Both the position numbers and the translations under genes were made by a program. The notes under the pieces are model-generated. The model was not told the DNA's origin. It saw nothing but the letters and a program-made list of their open reading frames with translations, and did no database searches. From the NCBI GenBank assembly GCA_963779765.1, contig CAVZZP010000001.1, positions 806,001 to 870,000 on the forward strand: a stretch of DNA of 64,000 nt, read 5' to 3'. This stretch comes from Silicimonas sp963779765 (GTDB taxonomy: Bacteria > Pseudomonadota > Alphaproteobacteria > Rhodobacterales > Rhodobacteraceae). Of the stretch, positions 34,783-44,344 are shown piece by piece (position 1 is the first letter of the stretch; every line of letters begins with the position of its first letter).

Positions 34783-34983
34783 TCAGCGGTCGTAGGGCAT
34801 GTAGCGCTTGGCCAGCTTCTGGTCCGGCTCGGACAGAACCTGCGTGCCACGCGCATCGCGGATGAACTTGGTGGTGCGTTTGATCATGCCGTGCCGCTTG
34901 CCGGCCTGGCCGCCGACGACCTTGCCGGTCGCGGTGACCTTGAAGCGCTTCTTGGCGCTCGACTTGGTCTTCATCTTGGGCAT
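34783..34983 (-). CDS. rpmI: 50S ribosomal protein L35
   Basis: 66 residues from ATG 34983: MPKMKTKSSAKKRFKVTATG, then KRHGMIKRTTKFIRDARG and an ending KLAKRYMPYDR. Upstream AGGAGATGG is the ribosome site. First gene of rpmI-rplT. The 139-bp gap upstream (34984-35122) contains no gene and should hold the promoter. Confidence 0.97.
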   Translation of the reverse strand: MPKMKTKSSAKKRFKVTATGKVVGGQAGKRHGMIKRTTKFIRDARGTQVLSEPDQKLAKRYMPYDR

Positions 34984-35122
34984 TTCCATCTCCTTCGTAG
35001 GACGGTGCAAAGACCCGCTCGGCATGCCACTTCGGCCGGCGGAATCCGTCGGAGTTGGCCGGATACATCCGCGCCTGTGCCGAAGCAAGGGAAAAGTGCA
35101 GACGCCAGAGGCTCCGGACGTC

Positions 35123-35347
35123 TCAGGCGCCGGTGAGCACCTTGACGAAGAGCTGAGGCATCTCGGCCACGGAATAGCCGCCCGGACGCGACGAATTGGC
35201 GTAGAGGATCAGGACGCCACCCGCGAATAAGGCGAGCATCGCGGCACGAGGCGGGCTGCCCCGCGAAAACGCGCCAACCGCCGTGGGGAAAGCCATGGCC
35301 AAAATGACCACGCCGATGACCATGATGAGATCGATGTACGGTGCCAT
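35123..35347 (-). CDS. Small two-span membrane protein of unknown function
   Basis: 74 residues. MAPYIDLIMVIGVVILAMAF is the first span and RAAMLALFAGGVLILYANSS the second; the rest is PGGYSVAEMPQLFVKVLTG. I have seen such short proteins near pyk in Rhodobacterales genomes, but no function is known. It lies 42 bp downstream of pyk on the same strand and may be co-transcribed. Confidence 0.7.
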   Translation of the reverse strand: MAPYIDLIMVIGVVILAMAFPTAVGAFSRGSPPRAAMLALFAGGVLILYANSSRPGGYSVAEMPQLFVKVLTGA

Positions 35348-35389
35348 GAGTCGGACCGTGGCGGAAAAATTCGGCGTTTTTAGGGCGGA

Positions 35390-36835
35390 CTATTCGGGAT
35401 CGGCCGGAATGATGCGCCGTTCGTCGCAGGGCGCGACACGCAGGATGTTCGTGGTGCCCGCTTGCCCGAAGGGAACGCCTGCGGTGACCACGAGGTAATC
35501 CGACGGTTGCGCGAACCCTTCGCTGATCGAGGCACGGGCCGAGTTGAGAACGGCGGTCTTGAAGCGGTCGACCTCCTGCGTCTTCACGCAATGCAGGCCC
35601 CAAGTGAGCGACAGTCGCCGCGCGGTTCCGATCTTCGAGGTCATCGCGATGATCGGAACATGCGGCCGCTCGCGCGCGACGAGAAGCGCCGTAGTGCCCG
35701 ATTGCGAATAGCAGCAGATCACCTTTATGTCGGCCGTCTCGGCGATTTCGCGCGCGGCCGAGACGATGCCATCGGCGACCGACTTTTTCGGTCCGCCCCG
35801 GCTTGCGTCGACGACATCACGGTAGGTAGGGTCGCTTTCGACCTCGAGCGCGACATTGTTCATGGTCACCACGGCCTCGACCGGATACGCACCCGCAGCA
35901 CTTTCGGCCGACAGCATCACCGCATCGGCGCCTTCGTAGATGGCTGCGGCCACGTCCGAAACCTCGGCCCGTGTCGGCATCGGACTCTCGATCATGGATT
36001 CGAGCATCTGGGTTGCGACGATCACTGGCTTGGCAGCCGCGCGGCACTTGCGAACGAGACGCTTCTGGATCGGCGGCACGTTCTGTACCGGAAGCTCCAC
36101 GCCCAGATCTCCGCGGGCGACCATGATACCGTCCGATGCCGCGAGGATTGCGTCGAACTCTCGAACCGCCGCGGGCTTCTCGACCTTCGTCATGATCGCA
36201 GCGCGACCCTTCACCAGCTCGCGCGCTTCGTGGACGTCCTCGACGCGCTGGACGAACGACAGGGCAAGCCAGTCGACGCCAAGCTCGCAGGCGAATTCGA
36301 GGTCGGTAAGGTCCTTCTCGGACAGTGCGGCCAGCGGAAGCACGACGTCCGGGACGTTGACACCCTTGCGGTCCGAGATTGTACCGCCGACCTCGACCGT
36401 GCAATCGGCGAAGTCGGGGCCGAACTCGTGTACCCTCAAACGGATTTTCCCGTCGTTGACGAGAAGTCGTGCGCCGGGCTCCAACGCCTCGAAGATCTCA
36501 CGGTGCGGAAGCTGGACGCGGGTGTTGTCGCCGGGCGCCTCGTCGAGATCGAGGCGGAAGCTCTGACCCTCGGTCAACTCTTCGCGCCCATTCGCGAAGG
36601 GACCCACCCGGAGCTTCGGACCCTGAAGGTCGGCGAGGATGGCGATTGGACGTCCGACGTCATTTTCGACTTTACGGATGATGCTATGCCGCGAGGCGAT
36701 GTCCTCGTGCGTGCCGTGACTCATGTTGAGGCGAAACACGTCGGCGCCGGCATCGAACAAGGCGCGGATCATCTCATAAGTGCTGGACGCGGGACCAAGT
36801 GTCGCGACGATTTTCACATTGCGGAGACGGCGCAT
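35390..36835 (-). CDS. pyk: Pyruvate kinase
   Basis: 481 residues from the ATG at 36835 (MRRLRNVKIVATLGPASSTY). FRLNMSHGTHEDIASRH, AILADLQGPKLRVG, VNDGKIRLRV, LSEKDLTDLEFACELGVDWL, IMTKVEKPAAVREFD (the catalytic lysine), MVARGDLGVELP and VIVATQMLESMIESPMPTRA cover the A and B domains. The C-terminal allosteric domain ends ILRVAPCDERRIIPADPE. It makes pyruvate and ATP in glycolysis. The open frame upstream of the ATG lacks family similarity. It is divergent from the N-formylglutamate amidohydrolase gene. Confidence 0.96.
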   Translation of the reverse strand: MRRLRNVKIVATLGPASSTYEMIRALFDAGADVFRLNMSHGTHEDIASRHSIIRKVENDVGRPIAILADLQGPKLRVGPFANGREELTEGQSFRLDLDEAPGDNTRVQLPHREIFEALEPGARLLVNDGKIRLRVHEFGPDFADCTVEVGGTISDRKGVNVPDVVLPLAALSEKDLTDLEFACELGVDWLALSFVQRVEDVHEARELVKGRAAIMTKVEKPAAVREFDAILAASDGIMVARGDLGVELPVQNVPPIQKRLVRKCRAAAKPVIVATQMLESMIESPMPTRAEVSDVAAAIYEGADAVMLSAESAAGAYPVEAVVTMNNVALEVESDPTYRDVVDASRGGPKKSVADGIVSAAREIAETADIKVICCYSQSGTTALLVARERPHVPIIAMTSKIGTARRLSLTWGLHCVKTQEVDRFKTAVLNSARASISEGFAQPSDYLVVTAGVPFGQAGTTNILRVAPCDERRIIPADPE

Positions 36836-36935
36836 GGTTCCAGTGTCCTTCCATCGGGTTTCGGGGTCCGTCTTAGCCTCAAATGTTAGCGCAGGACAAC
36901 TGGCCATCCGTTTTTATCGCGGCTAGAGACGGCAC

Positions 36936-37697
36936 ATGTCGTCCCCCTCCTCGCATCAGGACTGGGCCCCTGTCCGCCTCATCGGTGAAGCGCGTGCGTC
37001 GCGCTGGCTGGTCATTTGCGACCACGCGTCGAACGCAGTGCCGCTCTCGGTCGGCGGCGGCAGTCTGGGCGTGGCGGCCGAGGACATGGCGCGCCACATC
37101 GCGTATGACGTGGGCGCCGCCGGCCTCGCCTTGCAATTGGCTGAGTTGCTCGAGGCGCCTGCCGTGCTTTCCACCTTCTCGCGCCTGGTGATCGATCCGA
37201 ATCGGGGCGAAGACGACCCGACGCTCTTGATGAAGCTTTACGACGGCACATTGATCCCGGCGAACCGGCACGCCGGCACGATCGAGGTCGAACGGCGATT
37301 GGGCCTGTTTCACCGGCCCTACCACGACACCGTCGCCCGCCTGGCGGCGCGTCGGGAGGATACGGTGCTGATTTCGGTACATTCCTTTACGCCCCAATTC
37401 AGGCATCGCCAGCCGCGTCCCTGGCACGTCGGTCTTCTGTTCGCCTCGGACGACCGCCTGTCGCGTCCGCTTCTCGATCTGCTTCGGGATGAGGGAAGCC
37501 TGGTCGTGGGCGAAAATCAGCCCTACTCCGGAACGCTCGAGGGCGATACCATCGACCGGCACGCTATTGCGCACGGCAGGCAGAATACCTTGATAGAGGT
37601 GCGCAACGACCTGATCCGCGACGATGCGGGACAGACCGAATGGGCCGAGCGACTGGCGCGCCTTCTTCCGCTGGCGCTGCGCCGCGCCGAAACCTGA
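36936..37697 (+). CDS. N-formylglutamate amidohydrolase-family protein
   Basis: 253 residues. ASRWLVICDHASNAVPL contains the metal-binding Asp-His. HIAYDVGAAGLALQLAELLE, STFSRLVIDPNRGEDDPTL, LISVHSFTPQFRHRQPRPWH and VGENQPYSGTLEGDTIDRHA match the HutG2-type family. It may release formate and glutamate in histidine breakdown, though no hut genes are near. The DUF1244 gene follows after 15 bp on the same strand, an arrangement I recognise from other Rhodobacterales. Confidence 0.9.
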   Translation: MSSPSSHQDWAPVRLIGEARASRWLVICDHASNAVPLSVGGGSLGVAAEDMARHIAYDVGAAGLALQLAELLEAPAVLSTFSRLVIDPNRGEDDPTLLMKLYDGTLIPANRHAGTIEVERRLGLFHRPYHDTVARLAARREDTVLISVHSFTPQFRHRQPRPWHVGLLFASDDRLSRPLLDLLRDEGSLVVGENQPYSGTLEGDTIDRHAIAHGRQNTLIEVRNDLIRDDAGQTEWAERLARLLPLALRRAET

Positions 37698-37712
37698 ATC
37701 GCAGGAGGACAC

Positions 37713-38015
37713 ATGGACGACCAGACCAGGATCGAACTCGAGGCGGCGGCATTTCGCAGGCTCCAGCGTCACCTGATGGAAGATCGGGCGGACGTGCAGA
37801 ACATCGACCTGATGAACCTCGCCGGGTTCTGCCGCAACTGCCTGTCCAGATGGGTTCAGGAAGCGGCAGCCGAGCGCGGCATCGAGATGACGACAGCACA
37901 GGCGCGCGAAGCCTATTACGGGATGCCATACGACGTGTGGAAGGCCGAGCATCAGGCCGAAGCCACGGCTGAACAGAAGGGTGCTTTTGCCGCGTCCCAT
38001 CCCAGTCACGACTGA
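37713..38015 (+). CDS. DUF1244 domain protein
   Basis: 100 residues. RIELEAAAFRRLQRHLMEDR, then VQNIDLMNLAGFCRNCLSRW and AYYGMPYDVWKAEHQAEATA, match the DUF1244 consensus with its paired cysteines in FCRNCL. The function is unknown. GCAGGAGGACAC before the ATG is a strong ribosome site. The 3' end overlaps the convergent GGDEF/EAL gene by ten bases. Confidence 0.9.
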   Translation: MDDQTRIELEAAAFRRLQRHLMEDRADVQNIDLMNLAGFCRNCLSRWVQEAAAERGIEMTTAQAREAYYGMPYDVWKAEHQAEATAEQKGAFAASHPSHD

Positions 38016-40192
38016 CGGCTCAACTGAGTACGCCCGTCCCGCTGGTTGGCTCCGAGAAAGGCGACCATGCCGACGAAGTTCAGTGGCCGTGCATAAAGAT
38101 ATCCCTGCAACCGGTCGCATCCGAAATCCTTGAGGATCGTCTCATGCATCGGGGTCTCGACACCTTCGGCGGTCACGCCGATGTCGAGCGCCTGCGCGAT
38201 GTCGATGATCGACCGAACCAGCTTCCGCGCCCGTTCCGATGTAGTGATCGGCTCAACCAGTCGGCGGTCGATTTTCAGGCGGTCGGGCGCGATCCGCTTC
38301 AACGCCACGATGGACGCGCGGCCCGAGCCGAAGTCGTCGACCTCGAAACGGACGTTCATCCGTCGCAGCATCTCGACCCGCTCGAGGAAGGCGTCGGACT
38401 CTTCCTCCAGAAAGATCGTCTCGACGAGTTCCAGCGCGATGCCACCGCCATAATCCGCGCGTTCGATGTCGGCGATGAAGCTCTCGTCCATGATCCGCTG
38501 CAGGCTGACGTTGAACGATAGGCGAGGCAGGCACCCCATCAGGCCAGGACAATCCCGGCATTCGGACGTCGCCGCGCGAAAGATGGCCGAGTCGATTTGG
38601 CCGTCGACCTGCATCTCTGCTGCCGCCGACAGAAATTCGGAAGGCGGAAGCAGTCCGCGCTCGGGATGCTGCCAGCGCGCAAGCGTTTCGAACGAAGCGA
38701 TTTCACCTGTGAAGGGATTCACTTGCGGCTGATAGACGGGAACGAATTCTCCCGCTTCCAGTCCGCGCGCGATGTCATCGGTCAGCCGCTTGCTTTCCCG
38801 GAGGCTTTGGAGATCCACGTGATCGAAGACTGCGAAGCGCGCGCGGCCGGTCATCTTTGCCTTGTAGAGCGCGACATCCGAACTGGTGAGCAGATCATAG
38901 GCGTCGATGAGGGGGGTTCGCGCAATTCCGATCGAAGCGGCAAAGCGACAGGGCCGCCCTTCAAAAAGCACTGGTTGAGAAACAGCGTCGATCAGCCTTC
39001 GCGCCAAGGCTTCGGGTTCAGTGCTGCCGACCTTGCAACGGACGAGGACAACGAACTCGTCGCCCCCAGTCCGAGCGATCACGTCCTCTTCGCGCAGGCT
39101 TTCGCGCAGGATGCGCGCGACAAACTTCAGGACATAGTCGCCTGCCGCATGACCCATGGTGTCGTTGATTTGCTTGAAGCGGTCGAGGTCGATATGCAGC
39201 GCCGCGATCTCTCCGCCGCGGTCGCGGCGTCGCGCGATCATCTCGTCCAGCTTGATCTTGAGAAACCGCCGGTTGCCCAGACCCGTCAACTCGTCGTGCA
39301 GCGCCTGATGGCTGATCTCGTAATTCGCGCGCTCGAGCCGTTCGGCGTAGCGCTTGAGCTCCCTCTGCTGGTCGAGGAAATCCGAAATATCGACGTACAG
39401 GACAACCTTGTCGCCGTTCGAGGTCCCTGACCGGATGGCCCGGTATTCCCGCCCCCGGATCGCGATCTGAAACTCCCTGTTGCCGGGATCGCGCCACAGT
39501 CTGCCCTGCTCTTGAAGCCATTCTTCCTCGCGACCCGAGGCTTCGGGAAACGCGTTGTTGGCGAGGCCGAGGCGCAGGATCTGGTCCCCTGTCATGCCCT
39601 CGGTCAGACCGGCGGTGCTGTCGGTCATCGACGCGGAATAGGCCGTGTTGCAGATGACGAGGCGGTCGCGCGCGTCGAAGATGGCAAACGGGTCAGGCGC
39701 GGTGTCGAGCGCACTTATCAACCGGCTCTGCGTCGCCTCCACCCTGGCCAGAAGGTGCTCGTTCTCGATAAGCGCCAGTTCCGCCGCTTGCTCGCGGTTC
39801 TTCAAGTCATCGACATCGCGGACAAGCACCACCGAATGCCGCCCGGGCCCTGTCGCGTCACGCAGGGCGAAGTAGGACACCCTGACCCAGAAGGTACTGC
39901 GGTCGTCGCGAATGCACATGGAATCCGTGCTGAAACTCGTGCGTCCGGAAGCGATGGTGTCCGCCACGGTCTGATGGAAATCGGCCGCGTAATCGTCGTG
40001 GTAGATCGACAGCGCGTGACGGCCGATCATGTCGATCTGCGTCGACCCGAACATGCGTGCAAAGGGATCGTTGACCCAGACGAATTCAGGCTCGACACCG
40101 TTGCTGCCACGATAGGCGATCCCGACCGCGTCGACGGTCAGCTGCGGGAAATTGGAGATCACGTCTTCGAGGTTCATCACACCCGGTCGCAC
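38006..40192 (-). CDS. PAS-GGDEF-EAL cyclic-di-GMP signalling protein
   Basis: 728 residues, from a GTG at 40192 or the ATG at 40177. Two PAS-like domains come first (EPEFVWVNDPFARMFGSTQI; ALDTAPDPFAIFDARDRLVI). Then a GGDEF domain: HDELTGLGNRRFLKIKLDEM, DLDRFKQINDTMGHAAGDY and an intact RTGGDEFVVL. Then an EAL domain in which the signature reads FETLARW, with Glu kept; NVSLQRI, ELVETIF, DDFGSG, RLKIDRRLV, TAEGVET and RLQGYLYARP retain the metal and catalytic residues. Both halves therefore look active, so it may both make and degrade cyclic-di-GMP. There are no membrane spans; it is likely a cytoplasmic redox or ligand sensor. Confidence 0.93.
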   Translation of the reverse strand: MRPGVMNLEDVISNFPQLTVDAVGIAYRGSNGVEPEFVWVNDPFARMFGSTQIDMIGRHALSIYHDDYAADFHQTVADTIASGRTSFSTDSMCIRDDRSTFWVRVSYFALRDATGPGRHSVVLVRDVDDLKNREQAAELALIENEHLLARVEATQSRLISALDTAPDPFAIFDARDRLVICNTAYSASMTDSTAGLTEGMTGDQILRLGLANNAFPEASGREEEWLQEQGRLWRDPGNREFQIAIRGREYRAIRSGTSNGDKVVLYVDISDFLDQQRELKRYAERLERANYEISHQALHDELTGLGNRRFLKIKLDEMIARRRDRGGEIAALHIDLDRFKQINDTMGHAAGDYVLKFVARILRESLREEDVIARTGGDEFVVLVRCKVGSTEPEALARRLIDAVSQPVLFEGRPCRFAASIGIARTPLIDAYDLLTSSDVALYKAKMTGRARFAVFDHVDLQSLRESKRLTDDIARGLEAGEFVPVYQPQVNPFTGEIASFETLARWQHPERGLLPPSEFLSAAAEMQVDGQIDSAIFRAATSECRDCPGLMGCLPRLSFNVSLQRIMDESFIADIERADYGGGIALELVETIFLEEESDAFLERVEMLRRMNVRFEVDDFGSGRASIVALKRIAPDRLKIDRRLVEPITTSERARKLVRSIIDIAQALDIGVTAEGVETPMHETILKDFGCDRLQGYLYARPLNFVGMVAFLGANQRDGRTQLSRQS

Positions 40193-40283
40193 TCGGTCCT
40201 GACGGACGAGCGATAGGGGAAAGACCCTTAGACAATGCTAAATCGGAAGGCGTACCTTGACGCCCCAATACCTTGAATTTTAG

Positions 40284-41143
40284 TCAGATCGCTGTCGCGC
40301 GACTTTCCTCGAGGTAGATTTCGCGCAGCCGCTTCGCGACCGGGCCCGGCGTCGCCGATCCGACCGGCGCGCCGTCGATCTCGACCACGGGCATGACGAA
40401 GGCCGAGGCCGAGGTGATGAAGGCCTCGTCGGCCTCTTTCGCCTCGTCGATGGTGAAGGGGCGCTCCTCGACCTGCATCTGCGCCTCGCGCGCGAAGCGC
40501 AGGACGGCGGCGCGAGTGATGCCGTGCAGGATCTCGTGTGCCGAGGTGGCGGGTGACGATCGGCCGTCCTTCACGATGTAGGCGTTGTTCGAGGTGCCTT
40601 CGGTCACCATGCCGTCCTCGACCATCCAGGCGTCGTCCGCGCCGGCCTTCTTGGCCATCATCTTGCCCATGGAGGGGTAGAGAAGCTGCACCGTCTTGAT
40701 GTCGCGCCGGCCCCAGCGGATGTCGTCGATCGAGATGACCTTGATGCCGGTCTGCGACGCGGGCTGTCGGCGAGCCCGGGCTTCGACTGGGTGAACAGGA
40801 TGAGCGTGGGCGAACCGCGTCCTGTCGGGAAGGCGAAGTCGCGGTCCGGGCCGCGCCGCGCGTGACCTGGAGGTAGACCATCCCGTCGGTCGATCGTCGT
40901 TCCGCGCGCACGAGTTCGCGGTGGATCGCCAGCAGTTCGTCCGTCGTCACCGGGGCCGCCATCTCCAGTTCGCCAGCGAGCGCTCCAGCCGCGTCGCGTG
41001 GCCGTCGAAGTCGATCAGCTTGCCGCCAAGTACGCTCGTCACCTCGTAGACGCCGTCGGCGAACAGGAAGCCGCGGTCGAAGACGATACCTTCGCGTCTT
41101 CCTCGGGCAGGTAGTCGCCGTTCACGTAGACGATGCGGCTCAT
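40284..41143 (-). pseudogene. dat: D-amino-acid transaminase, many frameshifts
   Basis: Pieces in several frames spell one class IV aminotransferase. The start at 41143 gives MSRIVYVNGDYLPEEDAKV; removing errors gives VFDRGFLFADGVYEV and LGGKLIDFDGHATRLERSL; then MAAPVTTDELLAIHRELVRA and MVYLQVTRGAA; then an intact end from MQLLYPSMGKMMAKKAGADD through MVTEGTSNNAYIVKDGR. The PLP lysine is in the DIKTVQLL-type block at the join. Missing single Gs near 41084, 40975, 40855 and 40770 explain the breaks. It swaps amino groups between D-amino acids and 2-oxo acids, giving D-glutamate from 2-oxoglutarate. It is last of the dgcN-dgcA-dat series. Confidence 0.82.
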
Positions 41144-41208
41144 GGGCGGTCCTCCGGTTTTGGGTCGGTTTAGCGGCATGGAAAGCGATTGGCGAGAGTG
41201 GGCAGTCG

Positions 41209-42184
41209 TTAACCCCAGAGCGCTGCGTCGGACGGATGCGCGCCCTCTTCGTCGTAATGCGACGGCGGATCCCGGTCCTCGGCCAGAAGCAGCGGGCCGT
41301 CGAGGTCGGCCATGTCCGCCCCCTGCGCGACCAGCACAGCCGGCGCCATGGCGAGCGAGGTGCCGACCATGCAGCCGACCATCACCCCGTAGCCCCCGGC
41401 CCGCGCCGCGTCGCGCAGCGCCAGCGCCTCGGTCAGGCCGCCGGTCTTGTCGAGCTTGATGTTGACCATGTCGTACTTGCCCGTCAGTGCTCGGGCAGGC
41501 TGGCGCGGTCGTGGCAGCTTTCGTCGGCGCAGACCGGCACGGGGCCGCGCGATTTCGAGCCAGCAGCGTCGTCCTGTCCGGCAGGCAAGGGCTGTTCCAC
41601 CAGCGCGACGCCCAGGCGCAGGAGGTGGGGGGCAAGGTCGGCATAGATCTCCGCCGTCCAGCCTTCGTTCGCGTCGACGATGATGCGCGGCGTCCGGGGC
41701 GCCCGCGCGCACCGCCTCGAGCCGCGGCATGTCGTCGGGCGTGCCGAGCTTGATCTTGAGCAGCGGGCGGTGGGCGTGACGCTGCCGCCGCCGCCTCCAT
41801 CCGCTCCGGCGTGTCGAGGGACAGGGTGTAGGCGGTGAGAACCGGCCCCGGCGCGGGAAGGCCGGCCAACTCCCAGACCCGGCGCCCTGCCCGCTTCGCC
41901 TCCGAGGTCCCAGAGCGCGCAGTCCACGGCGTTGCGCGCCGCGCCGGCGGGCAGGGCATGCTGGCAGGTGCTCGCGCGCGATAGGTTGGGCAGCGCCAGC
42001 GATCGCGGCCGTCAACGCTGTCCATGGTTTCGCCATACCGCGCGTAGGGCACGCACTCGCCCCGGCCGATGACGCCGCCGTCGCTCGACCGTGACGGTCA
42101 GCACCTTCGCCTCGTCCGCGACCCGCGCGAGATGGTGAAGACCTCGGCCAGGCGGAAGCGTTCGGGCGTGACGGTGATCTTCAT
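41209..42184 (-). pseudogene. dgcA: N-acetyl-D-glutamate racemase DgcA (enolase-superfamily epimerase), many frameshifts
   Basis: The ATG at 42184 gives MKITVTPERFRLAEVFTISR. Further pieces in other frames give GECVPYARYGETMDSV, NAVDCALWDLEAKRAG, PVLTAYTLSLDTPERMEAAA, LLKIKLGTPDDMPRLEAVR (the KxK catalytic lysine), IIVDANEGWTAEIYADLAPH, LVEQPLPAGQDD, ADESCHD and MVNIKLDKTGGLTEALALR. These are the muconate-cycloisomerase/dipeptide-epimerase motifs in order. The family alone would suggest L-Ala-D/L-Glu epimerase; its position directly after a DUF1611 gene matches the DgcN-DgcA pair described in marine proteobacteria. At least five single-base indels are visible. Confidence 0.78.
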
Positions 42185-42191
42185 CGCCGTC

Positions 42192-43199
42192 TCAGATCGC
42201 CGCCAGCGCGTCGACCAGCCGCCCGGCGCCGATGCCGGAACGGGTCGGTCGCGGGCAGGCCCATCCGCTCTTCCGGTCTCCTCGGCAGTAGCCGCGCGCC
42301 TCGTCCTCCCGCAGCGCCTTCGTGTTGATCGAGATGCCGACCACCTCGCAGGCCGGGTTCGCGATCCGCGCCAGCGGAGCGGCGGTATCGCGCAGCGCCT
42401 CGAGCGACGGCAGCCGTAGTCCGGCAGCCCGCGCAGATGCGTCCGCGTCGGTTCGTGGCAGAGGATCAGCGCGTCGGGCTGGCCGCCGTGGATCAGCGCC
42501 AGCGTCACGCCGGAGTAGGAGATGTGGAAGAGGCTCCCCTGCCCCTCGATCAGGTCCCAGTGGTCGGCGTCGTTGTCGGGCGTCAGCTACTCGACCGCGC
42601 CCGCCATGAAGTCGGCGATCACGGCGTCGAGCGGCATGCCGTTGCCGGTGATGAGGATGCCCGTCTGGCCCGTCGGCGCGGAACGTGGCCTTCATGCCCC
42701 GCGCGCGCATCTCGCGCTCCATGGCGAGCGCGGTGTACATCTTGCCGATGGAACAGTCGGTGCCCACGGCGAGGCAGCGTTGCCCGCTCCGCTTCACGCC
42801 GTTCGCGATCGGGTACTGGACACGGTCGGCACGCGCACGTCGTGCAGCATGCGCCCGTGCGCGCTGCGCGGTCGCCACGAGCTCCTGCTCGTCGCGCAGC
42901 AGGTTGTGCAGCCCGCTAGCGAGGTCGTAGCCCTTTCGAGCGCCGCGTGAAGCACGGCCTTCCAGCCTCCGAGATCACGCCGCCCCGGTTCGCGACGCCG
43001 ATCGACCAGCGTCTTCGCCCCCGCCGCGAGGCCTTCGGCAAGCGTCATGTCGTGATGCCGAGGTCGGCCTTGCAGCCCGGCAGCCTGAACTGGCCGACGA
43101 CGTATTCGGGCCGCCAGTCGCGCGATGCCCTGCGCCACCTTTGCGGCCAGCTGGTCTGGCGCGTCGCCGAGAAAAAGGAGATAGGGCGTCTCGAATCAT
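42192..43199 (-). pseudogene. dgcN: D-glutamate N-acetyltransferase DgcN (DUF1611), many frameshifts
   Basis: The start near 43199 restores to MIETPYLLFLGDAPDQLAAK after removing one C. Later pieces read MTLAEGLAAGAKTLV, GWKAVLHAALE, MLHDVRVPTV, then VQYPIANGVKRSGQRCLAVG and TDCSIGKMYTALAMEREMRA (the P-loop-like GTDCSIGKMYTAL of DUF1611), MTLALIHGGQPDALILCHEP, and LPSLEALRDTAAPLARIANP with CEVVGISINTKALREDEA. It should acetylate D-glutamate, after which DgcA converts N-acetyl-D-glutamate to the L-form. It leads the operon; the dgcA ATG follows after seven bases. Confidence 0.8.
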
Positions 43200-43373
43200 G
43201 ACGGTGCCCCGTTATGGCTGTCGGTCCCAGCCTGCCATCTGGCTGCCGCCAGACTGCCGGCGCAGGCGTTTGCAACGGACCGCACGCGTTGCTGCACCTG
43301 CAAAACCGCGCTTGCAGCCGCCGCGCAATATTCTTACCCCGTGAGCCTGCCCGAAACGAAAGAAGTTGCCCGC

Positions 43374-44334
43374 ATGTCCTTCCGCGTCCAGCCCGCGCCG
43401 CCCGCCCGCCCGAACCGCTGCCAGCTTTTCGGTCCCGGTCTCGCGACCCGCGATCTTCGAGAAGATGGCGGCTTCCGAGGCGGATGTCATCAACCTCGAC
43501 CTCGAGGATGCCGTCGCGCCCGATGACAAGGCGCAGGCGAGGAAGAACATCGTGGAGGCCATGGGCGACGTCGACTGGGGCGACAAGACGCTCTCGGTGC
43601 GGATCAACGGCCTCGACACCCCCTACTGGTACCGCGACGTGACCGAGGTGCTGGAGAACTGCTCGGACCGGATCGACCTCCTGATGATCCCCAAGGTCGG
43701 GAATGCCTCGGACGTCTACGCCGTCGATGCCCTCGTGACGGCGGTCGAGCGCGCGAAGGGACGGACGAAACCGATCGGCCTCGAGGTCATCATCGAGACC
43801 GCCGCGGGCATCGCGCACGTCGAGGAGATCGCGGCCTCCTCTCCCCGTCTCCAGGCGATGAGCCTAGGCGCGGCGGACTTCGCCGCCAGCATGGGGATGC
43901 AGACCACCGGTATCGGGGGCACGCAGGAGAACTATTACATGGCACGCGAGGGCCGGAAATACTGGTCCGACCCCTGGCACTGGGCGCAGACCGCCATCGT
44001 CGCTGCCTGCCGCACCCACGGCGTCCTGCCTGTAGACGGTCCCTTTGGCGACTTCTCGGACGACGAAGGCTTCCGTGCGCAGGCGCTGCGCTCGGCAACG
44101 CTCGGCATGGTCGGCAAATGGGCGATCCACCCCAAACAGGTAGCGCTCGCCAACGAGGTCTTCACGCCGACCGAGGAAGCCGTGGCCGAGGCACGTGAGA
44201 TTCTCGCAGCGATGGAAGAGGCGCAAAGGACGGGATCTGGCGCCGCGGTCTACAAAGGCCGTCTCGTCGACATCGCAAGCGTCCGACAGGCCGAGGTCAT
44301 CGTGAAGCAGGCAGAGTTGATCGCAGGGCGGTGA
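43374..44334 (+). pseudogene. mcl1: L-malyl-CoA/beta-methylmalyl-CoA lyase, one frameshift near the N-terminus
   Basis: The true start at 43374 gives MSFRVQPAPPARPNRCQLFG, after which the frame changes. The rest begins SRPAIFEKMAASEADVINLD and runs to the stop. One extra C at about 43440 separates the two. LEDAVAPDDKAQARKNI, MIPKVGNASDVYAVDALV, LEVIIETAAGIAHVEEIAA, AMSLGAADFAASMGM and MVGKWAIHPKQVALANEVF are diagnostic of the HpcH/CitE lyase group, and the length of about 319 fits Mcl1. It cleaves malyl-CoA and methylmalyl-CoA in the ethylmalonyl-CoA pathway and related routes. GAAAGAAG is the ribosome site. It is divergent from dgcN. Confidence 0.92.
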
Positions 44335-44344
44335 CGCCCCGCGC

